DNA from: Oreocharis arfaki
Lineage: Eukaryota; Chordata; Aves; Passeriformes; Paramythiidae
Assembly: GCA_013398015.1 (NCBI GenBank)
Contig: VZRR01002171.1
Coordinates: forward strand, 496,001 to 560,000
Direction of reading: 5' to 3'
DNA: 64,000 bases
The position numbers and the translations under genes were made by a program. The notes under the pieces are model-generated. The model was not told the DNA's origin. It did not search any database and worked only from the letters and a program-made list of their open reading frames with translations. This document shows positions 49,500 to 61,212 of the stretch, in pieces (within the stretch, counting starts at the first letter, position 1; every line of letters begins with the position of its first letter).

Positions 49500-50900
49500 T
49501 ACATTTTGGCACTGTTTTCCCATTTTCTTTTAACCTCTCTCTAATGCTATGCTTCCATATCTTTTTTCTTTCCCCCCTTTTTTTTTCACACATTTTACTT
49601 TCTTTCCCTTGAATTCCCTTGCTTCAGACAGCAGTTCCTTTCTACATTTCCTTTTCCTTCCATTGCCCTTTCCCCAAGCCAATCCTCTGCATTAGCCTGC
49701 TCAGCTATTCTCATTTCTTGGTGGTGCAGCTGTTCCCCTCGCCTTCTCCAGAGAGCTGCTCCACACCGTGTGGCCAGGCTGGCAGCTGCTGGAGCGTTGC
49801 TGTGTTACTGAGATACACCCTAGCAGGGCCTGAGACTGGAGCCGTACGACACGAGCAGTCTTGTGCCACTGGAGCTCTGGCAGGATAACATGATACTTGC
49901 CAAGAAAGATGTCTTCACATCTCTTCTAACTCTGCAATGGATTTCCCTTCATCTCTTCTATAAACAGGGTATTTGTACCATTTCCCTAGTGTGCTCAGCA
50001 CCAGTTTATAGCCTGCTGCTGGATTTGGCTTGCTGTTACTAATTATTTGTATTTATTTAGCTGCCTGGAATACTGAGGCATGATTGTGCAGGAAACTTTA
50101 CACCCACAAACAAAAAAGGCAGCTCTCTTGCCTAAAAAAGAAAACAGCAGACAGCTATTTGGGGAGATCACAATAACTCCCCCTGGGCTGATGTGGCAGC
50201 TTAAGTGATGAGTAGGAGCGTGTTCATAAGGTGCAGAGGAAGTTGTTCTCTGTCTCTGGGGCTGGCCATGGGCACCTTTGTAGTGCTGGAGCTCTTGCAT
50301 TTTCTTTTTTTTTTTGTGTCTTTCCAGGCATACAACAACTAGCTCTGTCTGTGTTTTTTTAAGCTCAATTTCTCACACCGATTTATCTGCTTCTAATATT
50401 TCCCTTCCCTCTCTTGGCCACCGAAATTTGCCCACTTTTGCCCTCCCTGCTGCAGATCCTCACAGCCTTGCTGCTTTTCCTCATGGCACCTGCACCCCTC
50501 TATGTTCCTCTCCCCTACTCTTGCCTCCTTCCTTCTCCCCAGCTAGGGTCCCTCCTACTGCTCTGCCTCTCTGCTCCTCCGCTTGGCTGCCTGCAACAAA
50601 GGAGGCAGGGGAGAGGCAGGAAGTACTGTTAGAAAAAGGAAAAGTCACCCTGCATGCCCTGTGCCAGAAGTGCTTCTCTTACTCTGCAGCCAGCATAGAA
50701 AAAATGAAGGGGGATGTCCAGAGGGTGTCCCAGCAGGAGGACATCCCCTCTGCAGAGGATGGCTGTGGGGTGCTTGGGGGGGGCAGGTGGTTTCCCACCA
50801 CGCATGCAGGGAAGGGGCTCTGACGCCAGTGCACCTTGTGTGCTGGTGTAAAACTATCTAAGCCAAAGTTCAGGTGAAGGGCAGCCATGTAGCCAGAAAG
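49500..50900. other. Pyrimidine-biased, GC-richer block without a gene
   Basis: The plus strand is strongly C/T-biased at 49500-49680 and 50400-50590, with a T run at 50303-50315 and a G8 run at 50776-50783. This strand asymmetry removes stop codons and yields Leu/Pro/Ser-rich frames, including the 169-codon frame 50314-50823. That frame has no recognisable domain and changes character abruptly. I do not call it a gene. Confidence 0.6.
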
Positions 50901-53039
50901 TCATGTGGCTCTCATGTTGGTTAGTATGTCACTTTGAACAGCTCTTATCTGATATTATTATGACTAACCCAGTGCTGACAGCATGGAACAGATTACAGGA
51001 GCCATGTGATGATTATTTAAGGCATCGCTGAGTACAACACGCGGCTAATATTAACCCCTTCTTTCCAGAGCAGCTCTCTCACCCTGGGAGTGACGCCTGC
51101 AGCAGGCACCTGCCCTGCCCTGGGAGCGCTGCCTTGCCACACTTACCTTGGGTGCTCTATTTCAGACAAGGCTATTTTTGAATCATTCCTCTGTTTCAAT
51201 GTGGCCTTACAGTTCAGAGCAGTTCTCTGTGGTTGCTCTCTTAAAATTATTACTACTCTTATTATTTTTATTTTGTTTGGGTTTTTTCTCCTTTTTTTTT
51301 TTTTTTCAGAATATGAAGGATCAGTTATAATAGGTACCCATATTTCGTATTTCCTGTGGCAGCACGTGCCAATAAAATTCAGAAGCCTTTTTATTTTGTT
51401 ATGGTTCATCTTTAAGTTACTGAGAATGACGCTGAAGTTATAGCTGGCAAAATAGACCTCACTGTTCTACATAAATGTCAGCAGTGCCAAGGCAATGCGT
51501 TCCGAGAGGTAACAATTCGTGCGGTCACAGGGAAGGCGAGGTGTGCACACATACTGTACCCTTTAAACAGGCTGACACCTGCACCAGGCATTTCAAAAAC
51601 AATGCAAAAAATGCGGGGTTATATATAGCATAACAGTGGCCCTGACTGTTCAACCACTTTGACAGATGTCTTAAAAGCTGTGTTGTGAGGATCCTGGACA
51701 AAAAAGCTTGGGCTCCTTGTGGGGACTGGGGCCATGGCGTCTCTCCCTCGAGAAGTAACGTCAAAGGTATGAAGAATTTAAATTACACACCTGGAAATTC
51801 TGGTCACATGAGTGGCATGACTTAAGTGGTAACACAGAGGGCAACATTACACCAGCAGCCTCTGGAGCTGGTGGGATGGGGGTTCACGCTCACCTCCCCA
51901 TGTAGACCCACGTGCTGCTTGGCAGGAGGCACTCACTGTCTCCCTTTGGGGGCTGCCTGCAGCCACCCTGTGCCCCCTCCATCAGCATCCACGAGGGGAG
52001 AGAGGATGGGAGAGAGGATGGCCCAGGGAGAAGGGTGGCATAAATTTTAGATATTGGGATCAGCTTTCTTTTGCACAAAGGGAAGATGTGGGATTATGAA
52101 ATCAGTGTTTTCAGCATTGTGAAAGCCTTTCCTGGGGCTGTGAAGCCAGAGGAGGTTTGGCCGCTAGTTTGGTTGGGAGCCAGGAGGAAAGCCAACAGAA
52201 AAGTATTGCGTGAAGGAGAAATTGTGCTGCTCCCCGGGCCCTCTGTATGGAACCATATTTCTCTTCCTCTTATGTCTGGAAAACCTCATCCTTGGGGAAA
52301 AAAAAAAAAAAGAGTGAAAAAGGTGGAGAAAGTCTGGAGCAGGAACACCAGGTAGCAACCCTTCCCTCCATTTTAAACTTGGGGCCAAACCCAAGTGCGA
52401 TCACAAGCACTACAAAACATGGTTGAGACTAATTACAACTGAGACTCAAAAGGCCCATAAGCTTTTGGAAAGGGGTTAAAAAATCCCTTAAATGGGGCCC
52501 TGAGCACACTTTGTTTAAATTAAAAACAAAAAAAAAGAAAAAAAAAGAGGCAAACAAAGGAGAAACAAAAATCCCCTTGGCTCTACTAACAGCACACGCA
52601 CAAGTGAGTATGTTGGCAGAGACCATCCATGTGGGATTTGTATTGCTTGAGAGGTAGAGAGAATGACACACTGTGAAAGTGCAGGAATGCCCGTGCTGGT
52701 GAGGGGCTTTGCTCCCTCTTCCAGCAAAGCTGCAAAAGACAGGGCCACCTGAGTAGGAAACAAGAGAACAAGTGGTTGAACTGTGTAATAGTAATAATCA
52801 TAGTGGCAGTGACAGTACTGATTTCCTGTGAGCCTTCGTCGCTGCTTGAGCCCATCTCTGAGCACACCCAGGCATGCTGGTCACTTCACCCTGCCTGTCG
52901 TGTATAGGAGTCGCTTTGTCTGTAACACATGATTGATAAATTGTTAATGTGCAGATTTTTGATGAGCTCGGATCATTAATATTTTGCATTGCTTGGAGAT
53001 CCTCTATTAGAAAGTGCACGCAAGGCTAAATCATTACTT
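50901..53039. other. Anonymous DNA with T15 and A14 runs
   Basis: Contains a T15 run followed by CAG (51292-51309), an A14 run (52298-52311) and an A-rich tract near 52528-52548. These runs produce lysine- or phenylalanine-rich frames. A good minus-strand donor word (reverse complement of ACTTACCTTGG, near 51141) stands alone without a convincing exon. Confidence 0.6.
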
Positions 53040-53430
53040 GTTTCTTTTCTTGAGGTGAATTACTTTCGGAAAAAACCTATTTCCTGCAGATGCTCTATGA
53101 AATCTTTGTCCTAATGCTCATTTATCGTGAGTGGCACTGATGGAACGGGTGCTGATATGAAGCAGATGTATCAGTGTAATAGTTTACTTTGATGGCTCCT
53201 TTAAGAGGCTTCATAATCTTTATATTTTACCACTGGGTTTGGAATTTTATGCTCCTTTAACAGGTGTATTACCTTGATCAGATGTTTTCATTTTAAACTA
53301 TTGACTTATGAGCACATGGCCTGCAGGGATTGATGTGCAGCAAATTGATTCCTTTAAAAAGATTTATTCTTATATTCTCTTTTTATTTAGTGCAGGAGTT
53401 CACTAGAAAACATAAATGATTGATAATGAC
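53040..53430. promoter_or_regulatory. Candidate enhancer-like segment
   Basis: Contains CTTTGATG (53187-53194, TCF/LEF type), an E-box CAGGTG (53261-53266), and several ATTGATT and TTTATT homeodomain-type words. There is no open frame of note and no simple repeat. It is called only from motif content. Confidence 0.2.
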
Positions 53431-56400
53431 AGTTCATGAGTAAAAATGAAAGTGTCCTGCACTTAAAACCTTTGTTTCCCTTAGTTTAAAAGTAAAAAGA
53501 AATCAGTAGGGATGGGAATACACACAGAAAGATCCAATCTAAAATAAGACAGAATTTTGTTTTCTGGGTTAACATTTAGCAAACCCAGCTTTTAAAACGT
53601 TTCTTCTCCACTCACAGCCACTATTGTTTTTGTGCACTTTTATCATTCAAAGAGTTCAGGCTATTTGAGAAGTATGTGTACAAAGATTACCTTAAAATGA
53701 CTCATTGTAAAAAGCTCCCTACCTGATGAATTTGTCCTATCGGAACAAACATCTATTTTAATAGAATCCACTAAAAAAGCTCAATCTGTTCAGCCTGTGA
53801 GATGGAATGCAGTAGCAGAGTCCTGCCATGAAAATAGCTTGTGTAATCAGTGGAATATAAATGGCAACAGCATCTTGTACTCCCTTTTATGATGGTGGAA
53901 AGAGCAGGAATTCAGTGGGCAGCCATATGACCAGGTCCTGCATGACTGAGGAGCTCACATTTTTGCATTGCGCTGTAGCACAATATCTCGTGTGTCCAAG
54001 AGGAGGTAAATTGTTCCCATGCCTTGTGACCAGAATCTCTGTCTGGAGGAAGAAGCAGAATAAAGGACCATTATTTTAGCAGAGGCATAAGAAATCTGTG
54101 TAACTGCTGGAAGCATTGATTAAGAAAATATTTTCTCATAATGGCTAGAACCCTTCTTAAAGTAAGAGTGGGGAAGCTGCTTGAAATAAAAAACTGCATA
54201 TATGTCTGGGCAGCTTATAGTTTTAAAGCACTGCCTATGCCGACAGAAGAGGCACGGATATCACAATTACTGAAGGCTTAGTACAAGGATAAATTTAAAG
54301 CAACTTTATTCGAGAGTGAGCCTTCTGCATGAATGCATGACTTGTTTGGGTGCCAGTGTGGGTGGCATTTGTTAGATCCTGGAGTCTTGTCTGTGTTGCT
54401 GCATGAAATGAGTGTGATGGGGTCAGGTCAGTCCTTGCTGAATGATAATCCACATCATAAAGCTACTGTAAATGATTCAGCATGGTTTAGTATTATTTTC
54501 AGCCAGTGCCCAGGAGAGGCCAGGACTGAGCTAGCATTAACAATGAATTGTCCATGCTTCCCACTCTTATATAACTGAGGGTTCAGGTCACAGAAAAGTA
54601 CGTCAGGAAAATGAGCACAGCCTCTTTTCACAATGTCGATTACTTGTCTTCCTTAAACAAAGGTTGTGAACCAGGGTGGAGGTTTGGTTTTCAGAAAGCA
54701 TCTCAGAACTTCCTAGAGAAATTGAGTTATGATTCTGCAGGTTGACAGAACTTAGGACAGGTGCTGAATACCCTTTACTTGCACAGTGACCCAAGAAATT
54801 TGCCCCATTTTTGCAAGGAGTTCACATGTTGAGGTTGCAGCTTTTAATTTCTAAGTGGATATAATGTGTTAGCTTAAAGCCAAGAATTCGGTTGCAGACA
54901 GGTTATTGCTGCATTTGGTGGCTATTGTGATTTTTTTTCTTTGATCTCTTACTAAGGCACCTTTGCAACATTAATTTGATTAAATTGTTGTTTGAGGTCA
55001 TACCAAATTGCCATGCTTTTTTGTTGTTGCCCAGAAAAGGTTCTGAATAAGTTACCCGTGTAGATACTTAGGCAGTTTTTTTTAGTGTTTGTAGAAGGCT
55101 ACAGACAGGAAGGCTTGTATACAGGACTTCAGAAAAGGACAGACCACAAGAAAAGAAAGAAAGAAAATTTGCAAAAATCAAAAACCATAATTCCTACTTG
55201 TCTAAGTTCATTTTTGGCAACTGCCGTTAGGCTGGACTGATGGCTGTGTGATTGCTCTACTTCATTCTGTAAAAAACAGTAATATTGTGGAGTTTCTTAT
55301 GTATCAGGAAAAAAATAAAGGAAAGCTCTGTGTGCTTCAGACTTGGCTAGTGAGTCCAGCCAAGAACAGATGGAAACTCTGCCAAGCACTTTTTCATTGA
55401 AGAGTTTTCTTGAAGCTTTAAGAGGGGAGGATCAGAGCTTTGCAGACAAAATTCCTGATTCCTGCTCAGGGTGTTACTCTCTTTCCTGCGTTTAGGGCCA
55501 TCTTGCAAATATGGGGTGGACATCTGGCAGATCAAGGCTGGGTTCACTGTTTGTCTGTGGCTACTCAGGCATGAGAACCATTTGACTTGGGACCAAAATA
55601 AGCAATATCTGCTGGGTTTTGTACATGTATTTTTATAGGTTTTGAAACCTTGGTGTTTTGCATTGCTGCAAGACCCTTTCAGCCTGTTCCTGCACAGTAG
55701 AAGGTCCCATGTGGAAGCCTCAGTGTTGTTCATGTTACCATCTCATGATGGAGCTTAGTCTATCAGCTAGAATGTTGTACTAGTGCAGGCCCCATACTTG
55801 AGCTCTTCTTGACCTACAGAAAGGTCAATATCTTTTTTTCAGCCTAGTTCTTCTGCAGTTACAATCTCCTTACAAGTACAGATGTTCTCCTTTACTTGCA
55901 GACTTTTCTGTCCTTTAGGACTGTACAATTATTTCAGAGGGGACTGTATCCTAAAAGACTAGAAAAAAAATTTGTTTCTGGTTTGGGTCTTTTTTCACTC
56001 CTTCTTAAAAAGAAATGCCATGAAAAAGCCATGAAGATGGAGTTCATTATGTTAATCCCATCTCTAAAAGCGCTGCTGTGCTGCAGGCCTTTGTTGTCAA
56101 TAAAATGTCAAGCAATGGCATGTACAGCATGTTGTGCAGACTTCAAAATGCCGCAGCTGTAGGACTGCACTATGCTTTCTACACAAGAGCTGAGAAATAT
56201 GGGAGGGATTAATATGGGGTGCCCAAAGTGTTAACACTGAAAACCAAAGCAAGAAAAAACCCAAACCTCACAAAGAGTTTTCTTCAGTGTATTTGTAAAA
56301 ATGGGTTGTCATTCTTCGTAGTTTGAAAGGCATCTGTTTACCCCTATTTTATCCAGGAAAGCCAGTGCAGAAGTTGGCCTTCTCACAGGGGCAATATCCT

Positions 56401-57785
56401 TTTGAGTGTTCATGCCAGTGTAGAGCATAGTGGTGCTATAATATAGTTATAGCCATTAATTTGTCATGCTTGTGATAATATGGGAGGCAGGTGAAATACC
56501 AGAAAGCAAATTGCCTATTTTAATTCCCAGAAAAGAGACTTTTCTTCAGCACTGACCCATTTTATGAAATGGTGGCTTTTGTGTTGTAAAGGACCTGATG
56601 CTTTTTTGGTACAAATGTGACCAGTTTGCAGGCCTCCACTCCTGATGTGGGAATGTCTGGCTGCGGGAAGGTGAGCAAAATACATTAATAATATGATCCT
56701 CACCAGCAGAAACCAACAAGGAAAATATTACATTCCTGGAGATGTATTTTGTGTGTGTGGTATAGAGACTAACGAACAGCACCATTTTTCGTTCTCTCAA
56801 GCACTGAAACAGCAAAATTTGCCAATCTGGACATGGGGTAAAGAGAGGAAGGACTGTGAGCAGATAAACCCCTGCCGTAATTCTGAAATAAGTATCACTC
56901 CTTGTTTCTCAGACACAGTATTCTGAAATTCTTCGTATTTTCTTTGAGGAGTATCACCATCTCTTCACACATCGGTGGTGTGTTTTAATACTAAGTCTGT
57001 GTTACAGATCAGTTACTACTGGTTTTCAAGAAAAATTAAATACATTAGAATGAGGACTGGCCATACTGTGCTAGTAAAACTTTTGAGACCAGTGACTTAG
57101 TTTAGGATATAAGAAGGATGAGGGTTGTCATGTGGAAGTAAGAGGGATAAGGGATGATGGTTGTAATCTCAGGTCATGTAGGAAGTTCTAACCTAATACC
57201 TGACCATAGCATTTTCATCTCCGTGTTGCTTTCACACTGATTTCAGTGACTGGATGGCAGAAGGAAGAGACACATTACTGTTATTATTTGATACACGTGA
57301 GCTCCTGTGGCCTTCCCACTGTATTTGCCTGGATTGAGCTTTGCCATCTGCTCCATGGGCCAGGCACTCTGCTGTGCAACTCCATCCACCTCTTCCTGGA
57401 GCACTTTGTTAGGTTTCATATAATTACAATTGATGTCTTTCAAAAAATATTGCATGTTATGTTTTATGTTCCTTTTTGACACCTTGTGATAGGGTTTCTT
57501 TCCGCAAATCACCATGTTCAAAATGTGGAAAGATTGCAGCTGTAAAATTAATTTCATTTGTATTTATCCAGGTGTGGGTATTAGGAGTCAACAAGAATCT
57601 GGCATCATAAATCCTCTTCCAGGAAAAAAAAGAAAAAGTTAGTATCTGCATCCAGGGTTTCTCTTGTCTTCCAGCCTCCTTTTTATTGTTTCACTCAACA
57701 TTCTGGTGCTGCCAGGTTCCTTACAGCTGTTCTCATTTTGTCTATTGCTGCCTTGTTTGCTGATTCAGTAACTACAATAGTGTAC
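53431..57785. other. Anonymous non-coding DNA, nothing recognised
   Basis: No gene or named repeat was identified. A 128-codon minus-strand frame at 55347-55733 has no recognisable domain. A short GAAA run lies near 55150-55168. Confidence 0.65.
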
Positions 57786-57843
57786 CCTCCATCCTTTCCT
57801 CCTTCCTTCCTTTCTTCCCTTTCTTTCCTTCTTCCCCTTCTCC
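57786..57843 (+). repeat. Pyrimidine tract (CTT/TTCC-rich)
   Basis: About 58 bases of nearly pure C and T with irregular CCTT and TTTC units, apart from one A. It explains the Arg/Lys/Glu-rich minus-strand frame at 57695-57949. Confidence 0.9.
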
Positions 57844-60800
57844 AGTATAGGGGGTAAACAACTTGAAAAGTGCTTTCATCAGCACAAAGAAAGGTTACTC
57901 TCGCAACAAGTTCTGCATCCAAGAATACTGTGACAAACGGTTTTATCAAACGTTTTTTTCAGTGTGGAGGCATATCTTCTTATGTGTAGTATCAACAGAG
58001 ATGCTGTCTTTATGTATGGTTTGGGGATGTTACAGGTAGCTCTGGAACAACCTGCACTTACAGAAAAGTCATTTTCCACTTGGAGGAGGATCTGGGTTCA
58101 GCACAGGGAGCCAGAGCTGTCAGGCCTTGGTAGGTGGTGTGGTCTGTTGGGCTAAGTTAGGCAGCAGCACAGGACTTTCTAAGAGTAGATATGAGGATGA
58201 AGAGGTGCTACTTTTGCACAGAGCCCTTGTGACTCAACTGACATTTCTACTTGGAAGAATTCCCTTTTTAATGGTGAGAAATATTTTAGTTTGTCTGCTT
58301 GGCCCTCTGTGATATGTTCCTACCTCACACTAATGCCAGTCGTATCAGATCGTTCTAATTATAAATGTGACAACTCTGAGAATTTGGATTTTAAAATCCT
58401 GGGGGGGTTTATGGGATATTTTCTAACTCCAAACCAGAAAAACATACTAGTAGACTTAAGCAGGGTAGAAGGTGGTGTTTTAGCCACAAAAGTACCTAGT
58501 CCGCACCTGGATTTGAGCCAGGGAGTACATCTGCTATATATCTGAGAGAGAGAGACGAAAGTATCTTATGCTGTGAGATTGGTATCAGCAGGGTCCCCTG
58601 CTTCCAACCATGCTCATTTGCTCTAAGTCATGAAATTAATTAATGGAGAAATTTTCTTGTAAAATAGAGCAGCAGTTCTGATTTACATGACTTCTGTGCA
58701 TTTGCAAGTATTTTTTTCCCCCTATGGCTAGAGCTGTATTAACAGCTTTTGTTCCAATAAATGAACTAACACGCATGTATTAAGCAGAGATCTCAGGGAA
58801 TCCAGTCTCTGCAACAACTTTGGCATTCCCTCCTGTTTATTTATTTGTACCAATGAAGATGCCCCCCTGCTCTGTGCCATCTTTCCCCCCCCCAGCTTAG
58901 CTACTAAGCAACCTCTTCAGTGGCTGCAGTGAATCAGCACTTCTGGCAGGCTCGTCTCTCCCGTGCTCTGCCTCCAAGCGTGACTCCGGTGCGGCACACA
59001 GACCCCTCTTGGTCTGCTTCCCTGCCCAAGGAACCGGGCTCGGCCCTTAAGGCACAAGTTTTCCTGCAGTTTTACAAAACAGCAGATAGTAGATCAAAAA
59101 GTTACGCTGGGTTTTACTTCCGTTTTTGCTGATGGAGATCCCAGGGGATATTTGCAGCCCCATTTAAAGCACTGTGTGGGTATTCAGATAGTTGTTAGTA
59201 AGTGTAATAAATACACTAAGAAATACAAGAAAATTAGGCTAGACACATTGCAACTGGAAAAGATGAGCCTTATAAGATTGACAGATGTTTGAAGATTTTG
59301 AGAAACTCCCTGAAATAACTGCAGAAAATAAAGAAAAATCCAATAAACACAAGAGTGCTCTCTCTTCTCACAGTGTATGTGCAAATCCTTTTTTAGGTCA
59401 TGTTACCTAAAAAAAAAAGGAAGAGAAGGGAGTTCTATTTATTTCATTACAAGGCTGATTTTCAAACTCAGAAAGCTCTCTCACTCCAAAGAAAACCCCA
59501 CAGAAGATACTGAGGTTCTCTCTGAGCCTTTGGTAACATTCCCCAAATTGTTCATATCTTCTTCGGTCTGGCAATACAGAGAAAGAGGTTGTGTGTAGAC
59601 CCATTGCCTTGAATGAATAACACTTGAAACCACAGCTGATCTCACAGAACAAGTTGGTGAATAAGGTGTTGAAATAAGGGCTCAGAGCATGGCCCATGGG
59701 AAGGGATAAATCCTGCTTCACTGGAGTTTGTGGTAAGGCTGCTATTGATGGGGTTGCAGAAGGGCAGGATCAGGCTCTGTGCTTTGCTTTGAATGCATTT
59801 TTCTTAAATGGTAAGGGAAATTAAAATAATTTGCTTCCAAAAATTGTTTTCTCATAACCAGTACAATAGCAGTCTGCAGCAGGACATGGAGGTCCTGAGC
59901 TGTACTTTTGTTGTTTTATTGTTGAATAGTTTTTTTCTCCTTACATTCAAATATAAACTGAAATGTTGGCTGAAATCCTCATGTGTGTTTTCATGTGTGG
60001 TTCCATAGGCATTGTTTTCCTTGATTTCCATTGACGTAAATAGTTAGATAACGGAGGAAACTGGAACTATCTAGTATTATTCCTCTTCATCAGATAATTG
60101 TCGCTTTGCAGGCGTAATATGCAATATGTTGATTAGTGCTTTTGTTATATTAAGGAGTTTATTTTTACCATACATCAAATTTACTATAGATTAGGCTCCT
60201 GTATGCAGTTCATTAGATGTCTTGGATGTGGTTTTCAAAGTGATGTCAACCTTGCCTCTGTTTGAGAGCTGACTGCTCCAGAAAATCATGATACAATCTA
60301 TGCACGCAATGCCTGTCATCCTTAGTGAGACACTGTGACACTAGGGACTTCCAGGGTTCAAAAAGAGCTCCTGGTATTGGCTCTGGAGTGCCAGCACTCC
60401 CAGGGTGGTCTTGAACAGACTCTCCTACTTCTGTAGGTGGTGCAGAGGGAGTGCCCCACAGCATAGGTGTGCTGGAGTGCTGCACATCTCAGATGGCATT
60501 GCTGTGTGTCCATGTGAGACAGTGCGTGCTGAAGTGTGCTCACCTCAGCTGTACCGTGAGTTGGATGGAAGAGTGCATGCAGGTCTTGGCACATAGAGTC
60601 ATGTGTGAATATAACTGGAGCCTGTATTCTCAAAAGTGGTCTATTGTCTTGGGGATTAATGAGAAACTTGATCATCCGGTTATTGCCTGCAACTGCATAC
60701 CCTGTGAATGCCCCATGTATTCCACGTCTGGAGGCATGGGTGTGTTTTTTAAGGTGATGGTTGTGGAGAGGATTATCTTTTTTTAGGTTTGCTTTATTAA

Positions 60801-61129
60801 GACAATTAGAAATGTTGAAGACTAGGAGGTGTTTTTCCAGGTCTTATGATCCCATTAGTTAAACAACAGAGTGAGAAGTGAAGCAAGCAAGCAAGCAGAC
60901 TACAGAATAAGCTGTGTAAATAAAATACAGTAACTAACTTTTGGTCAGGTAGCATCTTGCTGAGCAGTCTGATTATTGACTACCCAGCCAGTTCTGCTGA
61001 TATGACCAACATAAATTCATCTTTGCCGCTTTTTTTTACTGATGCTAATGCCAAAAAACCAGAGGAGCTCTAGGAAGGGAGAACTGGATTCAATTCTGGT
61101 TCATGAATCACATATTGAATTGTCAGGAA
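57844..61129. other. Anonymous non-coding DNA, nothing recognised
   Basis: No gene was recognised. A small CpG-richer patch (seven or eight CpGs in about 130 bases) lies at 58945-59055, a run of nine C at 58885-58893, and a short (AAGC)4 run at 60881-60896. Overlapping frames at 60246-60786 show no known protein. Confidence 0.6.
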
Positions 61130-61212
61130 AGGAACAAATTCTGCCCCAATTGCCACTATAACTATGATAGGTTGTACTCGTGTGCCTCAGGGCAGAATAT
61201 GGTCTGAAATGA
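61130..61212. mobile_element. Short MITE-like relic with inverted ends
   Basis: ATTCTGCCC (61138-61146) and its exact reverse complement GGGCAGAAT (61190-61198) bound a 43-base centre. The ends and the TTGCCACTATAACTATGATA interior resemble a small palindromic amniote repeat that starts with AAATTCTGC and ends with GCAGAATTTGG in my memory. It is probably an internally shortened, non-autonomous DNA transposon. The family name is uncertain. Confidence 0.45.

Noticed and set aside
50314..50861. 169-codon Leu/Pro/Ser-rich frame and overlapping 92-codon frame as a gene
   Set aside because: The frames are a by-product of a C/T-biased strand with few stops. They have no domain, no clear start context and no consistent composition.
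51139..51150. Consensus splice donor on the minus strand (reverse of ACTTACCTTGG)
   Set aside because: A single donor word is expected many times in 64 kb. The frame leading to it is lysine-rich from the neighbouring T run and has no acceptor.
51289..51330. T15 run plus CAG as a splice acceptor of a small exon
   Set aside because: The downstream frame meets stops at once in two frames. The third is hydrophobic AT-rich noise. A homopolymer run followed by CAG is a frequent chance look-alike.
57695..57949. Charged minus-strand frame as a gene
   Set aside because: Its charged centre is the translation of the pyrimidine tract at 57786-57843.
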